Below, piece after piece: positions 1 through 12,326 of a DNA stretch of 64,000 bases. Numbering within the stretch: the first letter of the stretch is position 1; the number at the start of each line of letters is the position of its first letter. The translations under genes were made by a program, and so were the position numbers. The stretch comes from Gibbula magus. Its lineage: Eukaryota; Mollusca; Gastropoda; Trochida; Trochidae. Where the stretch lies: contig OW388300.1 in assembly GCA_936450465.1 (NCBI GenBank), positions 41,200,358 through 41,264,357 of the forward strand. Reading direction: 5' to 3'. The notes under the pieces were generated by a model, which did no database searches, was not told where the DNA came from, and saw only the letters and a program-made list of their open reading frames with translations.

Positions 1-395
1 TTTACCAGCCATATCATCAATTTCTTCTGACAGTGTTCAACTTTCGCTTTCCTTAGTACTTTGTGAAGAGCATTTCGAGAATCCTTGTAGATTTGTCGGT
101 GCACCACAAGGCAAGTTTTCCTCCACTTATGCTCATCTGCTCTGCATTTTCGCTTTGCTTGCAAAATGTCACTGTTATACCATTCAGTATTTGGCCGACG
201 AGTGATGGTCTTGCTAATCACAGGGACATGTTTATCAAGAAGAGACGTCAGTGTTTCATTGTACATTTGCGTTAATTCATTGGCATCTGATGTTGGATTT
301 TACAGTAAGTCTGATTTCAAAAGATCTGATCTAAACTCATTCATGTTAATGCCCTTGATATTGCGACAAGATATTTCAGTCTTAACACTACGGGT
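1..395 (-). pseudogene. LINE fragment: linker between endonuclease and reverse transcriptase
   Basis: Read on the minus strand, this stretch encodes residues typical of the segment between the endonuclease and reverse transcriptase of Jockey/CR1-like non-LTR retrotransposons. It includes a TRRPNTEWYNSDILQAKRK-like block followed by a basic, tryptophan-containing block and VHRQIYK. One in-frame TAA (in CTGTAAAAT, near 329) interrupts it, and the reverse transcriptase part would lie beyond the left edge. The other end is abutted by the tandem array that starts near 396. It is a dead fragment. The family is recognised from general protein pattern only, so the clade is uncertain. Confidence 0.6.
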
Positions 396-1309
396 CAGTC
401 ATACTATAGGGGTCGATTCCTAGATTGTGAAGGATTCTCAAATAATTTTTTCTTTCTTATCTACATACTATAGGGGTCGATTCCTAGATTGTGAGGAGCT
501 TTCAAATAGTTTCTCTATCTTATCTACAGACTATAGGGGTCTATTCCTAGATTGTGAGGAGCTTTCAATTCGTTTCTCTATCTTATCTACATACTGTAGA
601 AGTCGATTCCTAGATTGTGAAGGGTTCTCAAATAGTTTTTTTCTATCTTATCTACCGACAACAGGGGCCGATTCTTAGATTGTGAAGGGTTCTGAAATAG
701 ATTCTCTATCTTATCTACAGACTATATGGGTCGATTCCCAGATTATGAGAAGCTTTCAATTCGTTTCTCTATCTTATCTACAGACTTCAGGGGTCGATAC
801 CTATATTTGAAGGCTTCTCAAATAGTTTTTCTATCTTATATACATACTATAGGGGTCGATTCCTAGATTTTGAAGGCTTCTCAAATAGTTTTTTCTATCT
901 TATCTATATACTATAGGGGTCGATTCCTAGATTGTGAAGGCTTCTCAAATAGTTTTTTTTTCTATCTTATCTACCGACTACAGGGGCCGATTCTTAGATT
1001 GTGAAGGGTTCTGAAACAGTTTCTCTATCTTATCTACATACTATAGTGGTCAATTCCTAGATTAGAGGAGCTTTCAATCCGTTTATCTATCTTATCTACC
1101 GACTTCAGGGGTCGTTTCCTAGATTGTGAAGGCTTGTTAAATCGTTGTTCTATCTTATCAACAGATTGAAGGGGTCGATTCCTACATTATGAGGAGCTTT
1201 CAACTCATGTCTCTATCTCATCAAACGACTACAGGGGTCGATTCTTAGATTGTGAAGGGCTGTGATATTTCATTGACAGACCATAGGAGTCGATTCCTAG
1301 ATTGTGGCA

Positions 1310-1506
1310 ACTTCCAAATGCAAGGCATAACTATTGCCAGTCTGAATTACTGGCTGATTTTCCCTCGCTTTGTTGTGCCTCGATCGCTGCACCAGAAATT
1401 TATAGTGGCCCTGGATTTCTAAGCACAGATATCTTAAGGAAATACTGCAAGGCCTAAATCAGCCAATACTGGAGACCGGCAAGAGTTATGCCTTGCATTG
1501 GGAAGT
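1310..1506. mobile_element. Foldback MITE inside the satellite
   Basis: An approximately 197-bp element with long inverted ends. The left end begins ACTTCCAAATGCAAGGCATA, and its reverse complement recurs at 1484-1506 with a 16-bp perfect core (AATGCAAGGCATAACT). Similarity continues inward for about 45 bp to GGCTGATTT. There is no coding capacity. Satellite sequence flanks both sides. The superfamily is not determined because no clear target-site duplication was seen. Confidence 0.75.
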
Positions 1507-1690
1507 AGAGATTGTGGAGGCTTTTCAAATACTTTTTTCTATCATATCTACACACTATAGGGGTCGATTCATAGATTGTGAAGAGCTTAAACTCGTTTCC
1601 CTATCTTATCTACCTACTGTAGCGGTCGATTCCTAGATTTTGAAGGGTTATGATATTTCATCTACAGACTATAGGGTTTTGATTGTGGGA

Positions 1691-2007
1691 GCGGGATAGC
1701 ACAGTGGTTAGCGCGTTCGGTTTCGGATCAAGAAGTCCGGGGTTCAAATCCCGCCAGGGGCACGGCAACTTTGTCTGCAGTAGAGAACTGTTCTACACGC
1801 AGTAAGGTTGGGCGCAATGCTGCACTGAGTGTCAGCGTAGTTCCACCCATGGTTCGCTAGTTCCAGCAGATGCTCGCAGGTTTCACCGCAATGCGTAGCC
1901 ACATGGCGTTGCGGGTTTTCTCCCTGTCATGATACTAGCATTCGCAATGTAAGTGAAATACCCTAGAAAGCGGCGTTAAACCCCAACTCACCTCACATCA
2001 CCTCACC
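1691..2007 (+). mobile_element. tRNA-derived SINE, family A, full length
   Basis: The 5' part resembles a tRNA, with an A box around TAGCACAGTGGTTAGCGCG and a B box GGTTCAAATCC. A shared body (GCAACTTTGTCTGCAGTAG, ATGGTTCGCTAGTTCCAG) and the 3' tail GCGGCGTTAAACCCC followed by ACTCACCTCA repeats complete it. The same body recurs at 28389-28698, 46914-47116 and 61651-61852, with a rearranged remnant at 35966-36088. Transcription would be by RNA polymerase III, as for other tRNA-derived SINEs. It sits inside the ~60-bp satellite. Confidence 0.92.
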
Positions 2008-2368
2008 AAGATTGTGAAGGGATATGATATCTCTTCTACAGACTGTAGTGGTCGATTCCTAGATTGTGAAGGCTTCGCAAATATTTGTTTATCTTTTCTA
2101 CAGTCCATAGGGGTAGATTCCTAGTTTGTGAAGAGCTTTCATCACGTTTCTCTATCCTATCTTTCGACTGTACATGGTTTCCATGACGTATCTTGTTAGT
2201 TTCAGTGATCCGGAAACCAAGTCATTTCTGTAGTGTGTAGGTGTCGATTACCTAGATCGTGAAGGGTTATGCTATTTCATCTACAGACTAAATTGGTCGA
2301 TTCCTAGATTTTGAAGGGTTATGATATTTCATCTACAGACTGTATTAGTCGATCCCTAGATTGTGAAG

Positions 2369-2935
2369 AGTTATGATAAAAAGTAACTGGAAAAAACTAA
2401 CAGGGAAAAAGTAACAATGTTTTCATATAAAGGAACAATAAGAGTATTGCATTGAATTGAATTAATGTTGACAATCTTGTCATTGAAGATTATGAAAACA
2501 TTGATACTACATTTAAGGATGAATCAACAAAGTAAAGTTTACTTGTTATCTCTAATAACATAATTAAAACAGAATTATCTTCTTCCAACTGATCAGCTAA
2601 CTTAGATTTCAGCTTAATTGAGTAAACTAATTGACTATAACAACATCTGTCACCTTTGATCTGCAAGATTATCTTCAAAGAAAAACAAAATTAAACTGTT
2701 ACTGTACTATTGCAAAGACTCCCAACATGTCTTAACAAGTAAATAAAATCGCTTATAATCACTTATCACTGATCTATACCTTCAAAGATGACATTGTGCT
2801 AATGTGACATTGTGCTTGTATATATTATAATATATTGTTAAACTTGTTTAATAAAATAACTGGAAAACTGTTACTTTTTTCCTGTTACTTTTTTCATAAC
2901 AAAAACTGTTACTTTTTTCCTGTTACTTTTTTCCG
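2369..2935. mobile_element. Possible MITE with GTTACTTTTTTCC inverted ends
   Basis: The left edge holds TTATGATAAAAAGTAACTGG and the right edge holds copies of GTTACTTTTTTCCTGTTAC, so the ends are imperfect inverted repeats. On the right side the motif is duplicated (about 2866-2901 and 2906-2933). The AT-rich interior has no convincing reading frame. It lies directly against the satellite. The exact boundaries and the superfamily are unclear. Confidence 0.45.
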
Positions 2936-4100
2936 AGCCCTTATCTTCTAATTTATGTGTTTAAACGTGTTCCGTTGTGGAATTGAGTGAAAGCCTGATA
3001 TCAGTTTTTTCTTCTCTTCCTATAAAACCCCACTCTGCTTTAGTGTCAGGGTATTTCGCTTCAATGAACTGTGTGAACATTGTCCATGATTGATTTCCAC
3101 AACATATACGAGAGGTATTCCAGAATGTATATGTGTTACTGCTGATGAAAACAACAGGTTGGTCACAGTGGCTCATTCTCGTTCACCCAGCAGCTTTTGT
3201 TTTAGGTTTCCAGATTAGTGGAGCGAGATAATCCTTAGAACAAAAGGTGTACTTTTAAGTTTGTCCCCTGTGAGATTTGGGTCACATGGGCTGTTTGGTC
3301 AATGCGTAACAACACTGTGTGACTAAGCAACACCGTGTAAAAATAAGTTTTGCAGAAATAACTGTCATACAAGTATAAGGAACATGAATAACAAATATAT
3401 TCAGACATGGCTATATATCCTTCATATCACATGAAACGTTCATATGTTGATTGAATGACAAGTCAATTAGGAAAAAATTGTATTGCCATTTTAACAAAAA
3501 CTTCCCAAAATGGTGTTTGGTAACATATGCTTGATAGGTTTTTGCATTATTCAATAGAACTCATCTTTGACAAAACTAAAACATGGACCTGATAACTCTT
3601 GGTATAAAAAAGCAAAGGTTTCGATTGTTTCTTCTAATTAAGAACAAACTTGTCTCTTGCAATATGTCTGTTGTCTACGGCATGGTTGTGAAAGATGTCA
3701 ATAGACCATCTGTGTTGATTGATAACTGCATTTAACCACTAATGTACATTGTTGGTGTCTTGTCTTGAAACAAGAAAGAGATATATTGCAACAAGACTGC
3801 TTGATGTGATTAAAACAATATTTATTCATGAAAAGATGAGTGGATTGGTAAACAGGCATTACGCCTTTATAAATCCCTCTCAAGTACAACATTATACATA
3901 ACACAACATCATCTATCAATACTGAGAAACGCACAACATTCAATAAACATTGTTGTATAATAGTAGGAGAGTATTTTATAACCTATGATTAAGCAAGGAC
4001 ATCTGACTTAAAACGTTTTGTCTGGATAAAGTAAAAATGCAGTGAAGTGACGATACTGTGTAAAAATGGATTTTAAGTCAAAGCCATGTTCATAACAGAA
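2936..4100. other. No recognised gene
   Basis: AT-rich sequence with only short open frames. One minus-strand frame of 71 codons (2961-3176) is free of stops but matches no family I recognise and has no convincing start context or splice signals. No RNA gene, repeat array or inverted element is evident. Confidence 0.6.
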
Positions 4101-4950
4101 TCACCTTGATCGAATTTCAACAAAATGTGGACATATAAATACTAGATAATGAATGGTATCCTCATAGTGATAGCCACATTCACAAGTGGAAGAATTTTGA
4201 AGAAAATGATCAAATTTATGTTTATTTATTGTGTCTTGTACCTGTGTTTTTAATAACATGATGTACATTGCACGGTGAGATTCGATCAATATGTTTCTTA
4301 AATGCAGCAAGGAAATCAATGTGCCTTACATTGTCATCCAACATATTCCACTCAAGCACACACGATGGAAGGAAGGACCTTTTTATATGTTTCTTTGCGG
4401 CAAAGAGGATTTTGAAGAATATGGATGTCCTAGATTCATATGTGGATGTAGAGGATATATTTATTGGAATTAATTCTGATATGTATTTCGGAGTTTTTTC
4501 ATTGAACATTTTGTGAAAAACGCTCATCTTGTGAAGTTTTCGTCTATCAGACAATGACGAAAAACCAGTTTCAATATCAATTTAATAGAGTTACTCCTCT
4601 AACGGATCCACATATGGTTCTTAAGGCATCTAAATGAAGTCTTTTCTAATAAAGTTTCTTGTGTCTTTGTACAATTTTTCCAAATATAATCACAATAATG
4701 AAAAAATTGGTAGAACAATCTCCCTCTCGTCCTGAAAACTTCTCCAACCTTGGCCATTTTCAAGTCCGCATTAAAAACAAAACCTCTTCGCAAAATATTA
4801 CCCCTATTAACTTTCCCCAAGTTCTCTTAGAATTTCTATTGTGTGAGACATGTCTTAGCGCTATGAGCATGCAATTGGATGGACGACAGCGCTATACAAA
4901 TTTCCATATATATATATATATAAATATATATATATATATGGAAATCAATG

Positions 4951-5027
<77 letters not shown>

Positions 5028-5905
5028 GAAATATACAAGTTTTGAAGGCATTTCCTTTGAAGGCATTATTTTAGGCTTCTCAAGCAATTTATCATAGGAC
5101 TAATCTTGGATATAATATTAGCAATATGTTTATTCCACTGGCCATCACTTTGCAAGGTCAACCCTACATGGTTATGAGAATCAACATATTTGATAATTGT
5201 ATAATTCATTACAATGTCATGCATTAATGCTATCGCTTTCTTTCTAGAAGAAAACCTTGTGTCTGTTTTATTTAGGTTAAGATCTACCTTCCACGTTTTT
5301 GCCCATTTTGTTATAAGTTTAAGGTCATCATTTAACATATAAGAGGATAGGACAGGATCATCAATTATCACATATAATGATGTATCATCAGTGAATAATT
5401 TGATATTGCAATGGATATCTTCGACAATATCATTAATATAGACCAAAAAGAGTAGAGGTCCCAACACTGATCCTTGAGGGACACCCGCTTCTAATTATTT
5501 AACATTTGATTTATACCCATTGATTACTGTGAATTGTTTTCGATTAGTAAGATAACTTTCAAACCATGATAAAAGCGAACCACGTATCCCATTAGCCCGT
5601 AGTTTATGCAAAAGGCCCTTGTGCCATACCCTATCAAACGCTTTACTTATATCACAAAATACAGCGCGAACTTCCTTACCACTATCCATCGCCTTAGCTA
5701 CATAATCATACAAAAGAGTGAGCTGGTAAGATGTAGAATCACCGGTCGTAAAACCTGATTGTAATGATGTGATCGTTCCATTATCTAAAAAGAAGTTTGC
5801 TCTTCTCAAACACTTTTGACAAACAGCTAGTAAGTGACACAGATCGATAATTAGCACATTGATGCATTGTGGGCAAACACGAAGGCATGAGAGGATGAAC
5901 CGCAT
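4101..5905 (-). pseudogene. Decayed Jockey/CR1-like LINE: reverse transcriptase and 3' end
   Basis: Minus-strand pieces in order are as follows. Reverse transcriptase fingers and palm lie at 5905-5498 (QSGFTTGDSTSYQL, AVFCDISKAFDRVWH). An in-frame TAA follows near 5495-5497. The GVPQGSVLGPLLFLVYIND block comes next, then an FTDD box in place of the catalytic F/YADD (5467-5066). Thumb-like sequence lies around 4820-4600, a C-terminal block with RRKLHKM and WNMLDDNVRH at 4554-4222, and a Cys/His end with CECG and HYLVFICPH at 4319-4101. A (TA)n tract splits the thumb region. The stop, frame changes and altered FADD make it inactive. The strand and reverse transcriptase assignment are secure, the exact clade less so. 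Confidence 0.85.
4906..5023. repeat. (TA)n microsatellite
   Basis: Two runs of alternating TA separated by a short GGAAATCAATGGG spacer. The longer run is about 70 bp. It lies within the decayed minus-strand LINE, between its reverse transcriptase and C-terminal pieces, and probably expanded after the LINE died. Confidence 0.95.
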
Positions 5906-6097
5906 GTTTTACTGCACTGCCCATTATACTGTGATTATCGTTCTGTTTTATTTAACTACTGTGATAGTGTAAATGATCATTTTAGTACTTTTAATGATGT
6001 TCAGAAAATATGTTTTACAATGTCATGCCCAGATATTGTATTCTTAACTGCCAAAACGTGCAAGTTGAATTCAGAGAAGAACGCTTTTACTTTTTAA
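5903..6097 (+). pseudogene. LINE 3' end fragment, opposite orientation
   Basis: A 64-codon plus-strand stretch reads HVLLHCPLYCDYR at its start and runs to a TAA at 6095-6097. It resembles the last Cys/His segment and tail of LINE polyproteins, as in the H-x4-C end of zf-RVT domains. It begins exactly where the minus-strand LINE at 4101-5905 ends, so two fragments lie head to head. It is too short to place in a clade. Confidence 0.5.
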
Positions 6098-6135
6098 AAA
6101 ATAATGTTTATTTATTATTATTTTTATTGATGTAC

Positions 6136-6628
6136 ACACGACAAAGCGATAACGACAAAGCGATAAGGCTACATGACAAAGCGATAAGGCAACACGACAA
6201 AACGATATAACAACGCGACAAAGCGATATAACAACGCGACAAAGCGATAATAAAATGCGATAAAGCGATACAGCGATAAAGCGATAAAGCGAAAGAGCGA
6301 TAGAGCGATATAGTAGCGCGACAAAGCGTAAGAACGATAAAGCGATAAAGCGATTAAGCGAAAGAGCGATAAAGCGAAAGAGCGAAAAAGCGAAAGAGCG
6401 AAAGAGCGAAAGAGCGAAAGAGCGATAAAGCGATAAAGTGAAAGAGCGATAAAGTGAAAGAGCGATAAAGCGATAAAGTGAAAGAGCGATAAAGCGAAAG
6501 AGCGATAAAGCGAAAGAGCGATAAAGCGAAAGAGCGATAAAGCAAAAGAGCGATAAAGCGAAAGAGCGATAAAGCGAAAGAGCGATAAAGCGAAAGAGCG
6601 ATAAAGTGAAAGAGCGATAAAGCGATAT
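6136..6628. repeat. Minisatellite of GCGATAAAGCGAAA-type units
   Basis: The left side has ~22-bp units of the form GCGACAAAGCGATA plus spacer. These pass into shorter 6- to 12-bp units (GCGATAAAGCGAAAGA) that run to about 6628. The core GACAAAGCGATA is the same as in the array at 14318-14617. Open frames on the minus strand (Leu-Ser-Tyr-Arg-Phe-rich) follow from the 6-bp and 12-bp periods and are not proteins. Confidence 0.92.
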
Positions 6629-7059
6629 TGACATGTCGACCTAAATCTTTTACATAACAATAGAATACTGGTTTCATTCAATTTCTTTTCATTTGACTTG
6701 GTATTTGGATTCACATAACATAAGAATGATTTTGATAAATTATTCCACTTTAAATCGCCAAAGGTCGCTATTATATAAATATAATTAATACAAGTTTATT
6801 TTTTATTAAGAATTTGAATAAACATAAAATGAGATTTCTCTTTAAAACAACTTACGGTGAATAATTGAGAAATCCATGCTAATTAAAACAGACATCTGCA
6901 ACTCTAATAGATTAATTCAAAACGCTGACATGGTGTGTCTAAACCTGTACATAAATACTTTCTTAGACAAACTTTATGTGACTGGTTATTATAGATTTAA
7001 TTGAGCAAAACAAAGTTTATATAAATTTAAATCGGCGCACTCTGATTTCTTCTACTTAC
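6629..7059. other. No recognised gene
   Basis: AT-rich sequence between the minisatellite and the recognisable part of the downstream LINE. Part of it may be decayed LINE sequence, but no readable frame is left. Confidence 0.5.
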
Positions 7060-7815
7060 TCTATATTTTTACATATACAAGCTGTCAAACATAGCTTAAA
7101 CTCATTAAATATGTATGATACTCGGCATCCCAAAAAATGTTATTATATGATGTTAAAAGGTAAAGAAAATAATAAAGTTAATTGGGCTTCGAAGTTTCGA
7201 GATTTATTGTGCAGTTTTGGCTTTGGTTTTGTTTGGGACCAACAATTTGTTTATCTGCCTACTTCGTTTTTCTCAAAATTTCTGTGTCGACTAAAATGTA
7301 TTCATGAACAGAACTGGTATAGTTCACTTCAAAACGGCACCAACTCCATATCTTACTCTTATTTTAAAGCTTCACTGTCTAAGGAATTATATTTGAATGC
7401 GGTTGTTGTTAAAATGTTTAGAGTAGCATTCGCCCAATATTTTTCGCATCATTTAAGAATTGAAACGGGTCGGTTTTATAATATAGATAGAACTGATAGA
7501 TTATGTTTAATTACAATGCGACGACGGCTATAATTGAGGATGAATACCATTTCCTTCTTGGGTGTTCCAAATTTAAAGAGCTCCGCCTGAATCATTTGCC
7601 GGAAACTGCATACAAATCCAAATAAAACTAAATTTAAAATCCTCATGTCAACATCGAATTGTAAACTCCTCAATAATTTAGCAAGTTTTATTTTTCATGC
7701 CATGTACTAAAGATGTTAATTGAATGACTGTTGCTGTACACATCATGTCTTGTCATATATAACATATGTAGTTACGGCCGATGGCCTACACTTCAGAAAT
7801 AAAGAATTGAAATTG
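7060..7815 (+). pseudogene. LINE 3' end (same family as the 2A-bearing copy)
   Basis: The plus strand encodes a C-terminal LINE segment: WASKFRDLLCSFGFGFVWD, a long basic region, then LEIEAGR-like LRIETGRF. After a stop comes EDEYHFLLGCSKF, the Cys/His end. The 3' untranslated tail at about 7690-7812 (ATGCCATGTACTAAAGATG to AATAAAGAATTGAA) matches, in reverse complement, 26925-27045 at about 95 percent by eye. The two loci therefore carry the same LINE family. The ORF is broken by stops (near 7531), and the 5' part is missing. Confidence 0.75.
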
Positions 7816-7883
7816 ATAACTTCTGATATATATTCATCAACATAATGTAAGATACAAGTTTGGAAATCTATTGTAACAACACT

Positions 7884-10800
7884 CACAGCAAAAATGAGTT
7901 GGCTTCCAGAACACTAAAACTAACAGGATACCCAATGGAAACCAGTATTTCCAGTTGGTATCCAGACAGTTTTTTACAGTTTCCATGTGGTTTCCAGCAA
8001 CACTGAAACTGAATTTTGCACCAGTATCCGGATGGTATCCAGTGCGAATAATTACCCACTCCTCAAAGTGGTATCCATCTGGTTTCCATGAAAAACTTTC
8101 TTTTAGGTTTCAACTCAGTTTCCATATGATAGTTTCCACTTGGTTTCCACTTGGTTTCCATATTTCTTAGTTTACACTTGGTTTCACCTTTGTTTCCATG
8201 TTCAGGTTTACTGTTGGTTTCAGTCTGGTTTCTATGTTTAGGTTTAATGTAGGTTTCAGTTTGGTTTCCATGTTAAGGTTTACTGTAGGTTTCAGTGTAA
8301 TGGTTTACTGTATGTTACAACCTGGTGTCGATGGTTGACATTTGCATGTTGTGCTAAACACGCATATCAAGCATGTTATGATTTAAATGTCAATTGCAGA
8401 GCAAATACTTGACTAATGCTGCAAAAAGGAGAAGACATCTGACAATCAAATCTAAGGAATGTATTCAAATGATATCAAGTACACAATACCATATAGTGTT
8501 TTATTTATAAAGGTCCTAGATATACATTTACAAATTGCATTATTTAAAATTACTTCATAAATCATCCAGCAAAATGCCATAACTTGATGACGAGGTAAAA
8601 TAACAGGGCATTAATCACTGATAATTCTGTGGTTATATTATCGATTTATACTATGCTGCCGGCCAATTACTATTCAATATATGTTAGGAACAGGTGGTTT
8701 TATTTTTCTCGGGTAAGCGGCCCGGGGTTAATTACATCACTAATCCTCCGGGGTGATTTCACACTCTTTAGCTTCACTGTATGTGTCCTCAATGGGAATG
8801 ATCTTTCGACCACATGGTCATCTTCAAGCGCAGAAGTCTTTGACCGACCACATGCTTCCTTCCTGTTCTTCTAGGCTGCAAAAGTAAAACGAACATAAAC
8901 ATGATATTAATGACCAACATAAATCGAAATTGGTACAACCTCAGTTTTACTTATTTGAAGTGTTTTAGTAAGATGCATTCATACATTCTGATTTGCCAGA
9001 TATTATTATTTTGTATACTGAAATTATTTCTTAAGTTCTTAGGTTAAGTTTTGAAACACATGTACCTGTTGTAGGCTAAGGTGAGAGGTCATCTATCGCC
9101 TTCTTCCAGTTTCCCATAAGTGCAGGAATGCTGAAATGTTATAAAAGTATCAAATTAATCAAAGAAACATGAATATTCAAAAGGGTATTTCATATTCTAA
9201 CTAAATATAAAGGTCATAATATGATATTCAAAAATATACATCAGTACAACAACTCTTATTTGGTCCATTTTTAGAATGTAATCAATCATTAGCATATTGG
9301 ACACACAATATGAAAAACATGAATTGTAAGTATTACATGAAATTCGCACTGTACCTGCATGCAGTTGTAGAAATATCATGTTGCTTTGCCCTCCGTGAAT
9401 GACAACAGTTGTTGCCACTGCAGACAAGATTCTGTTTCTTCATTCAGTCACGGGTTATACTGGCAATTTAATCGCGCCAAAATGTGGATGATGAACAAAG
9501 CTCTTTGTCTGGGAGAGCACATGGTCTGACTGTTATATAACACCATATGGGGGACAGCGAGCGTCCTGCGTCCGGCGTAGCATACATTTGACCTACATCT
9601 AATTAATAAATTAAGGCTCAGTGAATATTAGAGTTTGTAATTGATATTATTGTTAAAATGCTAAATACTAAATCCAACATTACATACGCAATACAATGAA
9701 TAATACAATAAAAACATATCATGGTTGATTTACTTATCATATCATATTTATCAAGGGTTTCAGTTATTTAATGTTTATATAAATATAACATTTACAAGAC
9801 TTTATTTTTGTCAAAATTATAGTTAACCATTCTTTGTTAAAGCTTCATCTGAAAAATTGATTTGAACATGTTTATCATAATAATTAATACAGTGTAGAAA
9901 ACTCACGAAAATCCAAGCCAGACAGCCGGACTGGTAACTGAAATAAATTACCAGTCCGGAAGAAAACCTACCTGTCCGATTTTCAACACTCACATAGAAC
10001 TTACTACAAGTACCAAACATTTATTATACATCTGGTTGAACATGTTTCTCGCATTTTACTATTGAACAGCTGGCCAATTTACTAAATGTCAACCAATTCA
10101 TTTGATCATATATCATCATGTTGAATCATCAGTCCATCTTTGAACAAATGTTGCATTACGAATTATATCGGCTAACATGACATGACATCTGGTCGACAAT
10201 TATAATAATTTTCGATAACATTAATTATTCCAGTAGTCGACCATCGACGCAATTAATTATTTATTGACATTTTATATATATCCAACTTAACTCATATTTA
10301 TTTACTGAAATGAATTCACAAACACGACAAATTACACAAACACTGTCCATATAAGCCTTCCAAACAATGACTTTGGTTTTTAATACATTGTTCATGGAGT
10401 TGTCAAGTAAATAAAGAATATAAAATATGCATTCAGGAAAGTGCCTTTGAGATCTAGAATGTTGAAACAAACTAAATGTTTTACAATCAAGCTAGACTAT
10501 CGCTTTCTAATCAGTAAATAACAGGCAGTGCACAGAGTTTATATATAAAGCGTTCAGTAATGCTGGTTATCGTAATTTGGACTTAATGTTTTACATTACC
10601 ATTACACCTCAGACTGACGAAAGACTACCCTGCCCGTTATTGTGAAAAACATGTAGTAAAAGACTAAAATATCTACCCGACCACCGGACAGGCTGCTTTT
10701 GAAATTTCACCGTCCGACTGGAAAAAAGACCGTCTTGGGCGGTCGGGCAGGCGGGAGTTTCCTACACTGTTAAATTAATAATGAATTACTAGTACTTTGC

Positions 10801-11536
10801 TCTGAATACCCGTGCAATTTGAAATAATGGATAACTAATTTGGTTTCAATGGGTCTTTTGATTTGAACAAATGGTAAACAAATGGATATACGGGTTCTTA
10901 ATTATTTCATTATCTGTTTCCATTACACTATATTACACTGCATAACACATTATAGTTTCATGTTGGTTTCCCTTACGGAAATATTACATATCATAGAGTC
11001 CAAAATGAATTCAAGTTGGAAACCAGGTTGCAAATTTCAGTGATAGGATAGTAAGTGGATGTCCCTATTACCAAGTTAACAGTTGGTTTCCCGATTTCAG
11101 GATACTCAGTCATGTGTGCTGTGGTAGTTTCATGTTGGTTTCCATTTAATGGAATCTTTCGATGCAGATTTCAAGGAATGGAAACCACAATGAAACTTCA
11201 CTTGATAGTTTCATGTTGGTTTCCATTTTCTGGAATCAATAATTGCAATTTACAGGAATGGAAACTAACATGAAACTTCAGATTATGGTTTCAATGTGAT
11301 TTCCATTTCATGGAAACATTGATTGCAATTTCCAGGAATGGAAACCAACATGAAACACATAATCAATGTTTCCAGTTGGTTTCCATCACGGAAATACTTA
11401 ATGTTATAGAATCCAAAATGGATTCTAGTTGGAAACCAGGTTACCTATTTCAGCAGATGGATACCAAGTGGATACTCCTATTACCCAGTTTCCAGTTGGT
11501 ATCCAGATTGCAGGATACTCAGTCATTTTTGCTGTG
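7884..11536. mobile_element. DNA transposon with CACAGCAAAAATGA ends and GGTTTCC-rich subterminal repeats
   Basis: The left end CACAGCAAAAATGA (7884-7897) is exactly inverted at 11523-11536, with ACT directly outside both ends as a possible 3-bp target duplication. Inside each end lie several hundred bases of imperfect direct and inverted repeats of TTTCCAGTTGGTTTCC type, at about 7900-8340 and 10965-11520. The interior has no transposase I can recognise, so the copy looks non-autonomous or gutted. A second TIR element (9890-10769) is nested within it. The superfamily is not assigned. Confidence 0.7.
9890..10769. mobile_element. Nested hAT-like TIR element
   Basis: The left end CAGTGTAGAAAACTC (9890-9904) and right end GAGTTTCCTACACTG (10755-10769) are inverted with one mismatch in 15. 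The CAGTG start resembles hAT superfamily ends. Flanks are rich in AATTAATA, but an exact 8-bp duplication is not evident. The subterminal regions carry GTCCGG- and GTCCGAC-rich stretches in opposite orientations. There is no intact transposase. Confidence 0.6.
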
Positions 11537-12326
11537 ACTGGTATATTATTTAGACATTCACTAACAAATCAAAGGAAAGAATAAAATAATCTATCATTAT
11601 CAAAATAAAATATATAATTTTGTTTACTGGGTTACATTGTGCACATCATAACACTATTAGGCTACATCACAGTAGAATATTTGTGTGACATTGTGTATTA
11701 ATATGTACGACAGGAATAATTCTAAAGGGTCTGATTCATGAAAAAGCACGTTTTGGGTAAATTTATTGAAAAGTGAACTCCGCGCATCGCCATGAATCAT
11801 TAGTATGATGGTAATAGGTTGTACGCCTTCAGTGCATGGAGCTCAACGACATTCGAATACGTATCTGAGGTTACAAAATCATCTCTTTCACACTTGAATG
11901 GTTTCATTCTGCTCACATAAAGAGATAGTTTTAATCAGAAAGGAGCCCCATGGCATTATACAGTGCATAGTAGTAAAATACATTTTCCTGTCTGTTGAGG
12001 ACATCCTAGTTTTCTTTATTCTTTGAATTGAATAGATTTTTCATATCCAGGAATTTCAATGTAATATCTGGGTAAAGTCGTTCGTAAAACATTGAGAAAT
12101 GGCTAAATAATAAAAAATGTTATTCTGACTCAGTGCATGGGATAATACAAAATTGGCAAAGTATTTCAGAGTTACTCTGAGGCTGTGGGTTCGAATCCCG
12201 CATGGGACTCGTCCCGAAAAGTACCAGAATTTGTACCATTGAAGGTAGTGTTATACCAAATGTAACCTTGTTATATTTGTTCACTATCTAAATAGCATGT
12301 ATTTCTAATTATATATATTCGGATGT
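11537..12326. other. No gene; one tRNA-like B box
   Basis: AT-rich, non-coding. GTGGGTTCGAATCCCGCATG at about 12186-12205 is a good polymerase III B box, probably the remnant of a tRNA-derived SINE head. No A box or cloverleaf is present, so I do not call a tRNA gene. Confidence 0.5.

Larger units (their letters stand above)
396..2368. repeat. Degenerate ~60-bp tandem satellite array
   Basis: A unit of about 58-62 bp recurs, built around GGGGTCGATTCCTAGATTG, then GAAGGCTTCTCAAATAG, then CTATCTTATCTACAGAC. Roughly two dozen diverged units are visible. The array is interrupted by a foldback element (1310-1506) and a SINE (1691-2007), and unit sequence resumes after each, so both arrived after the array formed. 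Short open frames inside it reflect the repeat and are not genes. Confidence 0.9.

Noticed and set aside
427..678. 83-codon repeat-containing frame
   Set aside because: It lies entirely in the ~60-bp satellite; the repeating residues mirror the unit.
2961..3176. 71-codon minus-strand frame with varied composition
   Set aside because: No recognisable family, splice signals or start context; it could be chance.
6071..6714. Minus-strand frames of 107-187 codons rich in Leu, Ser, Tyr, Arg and Phe
   Set aside because: They are artefacts of 6- and 12-bp repeat units.
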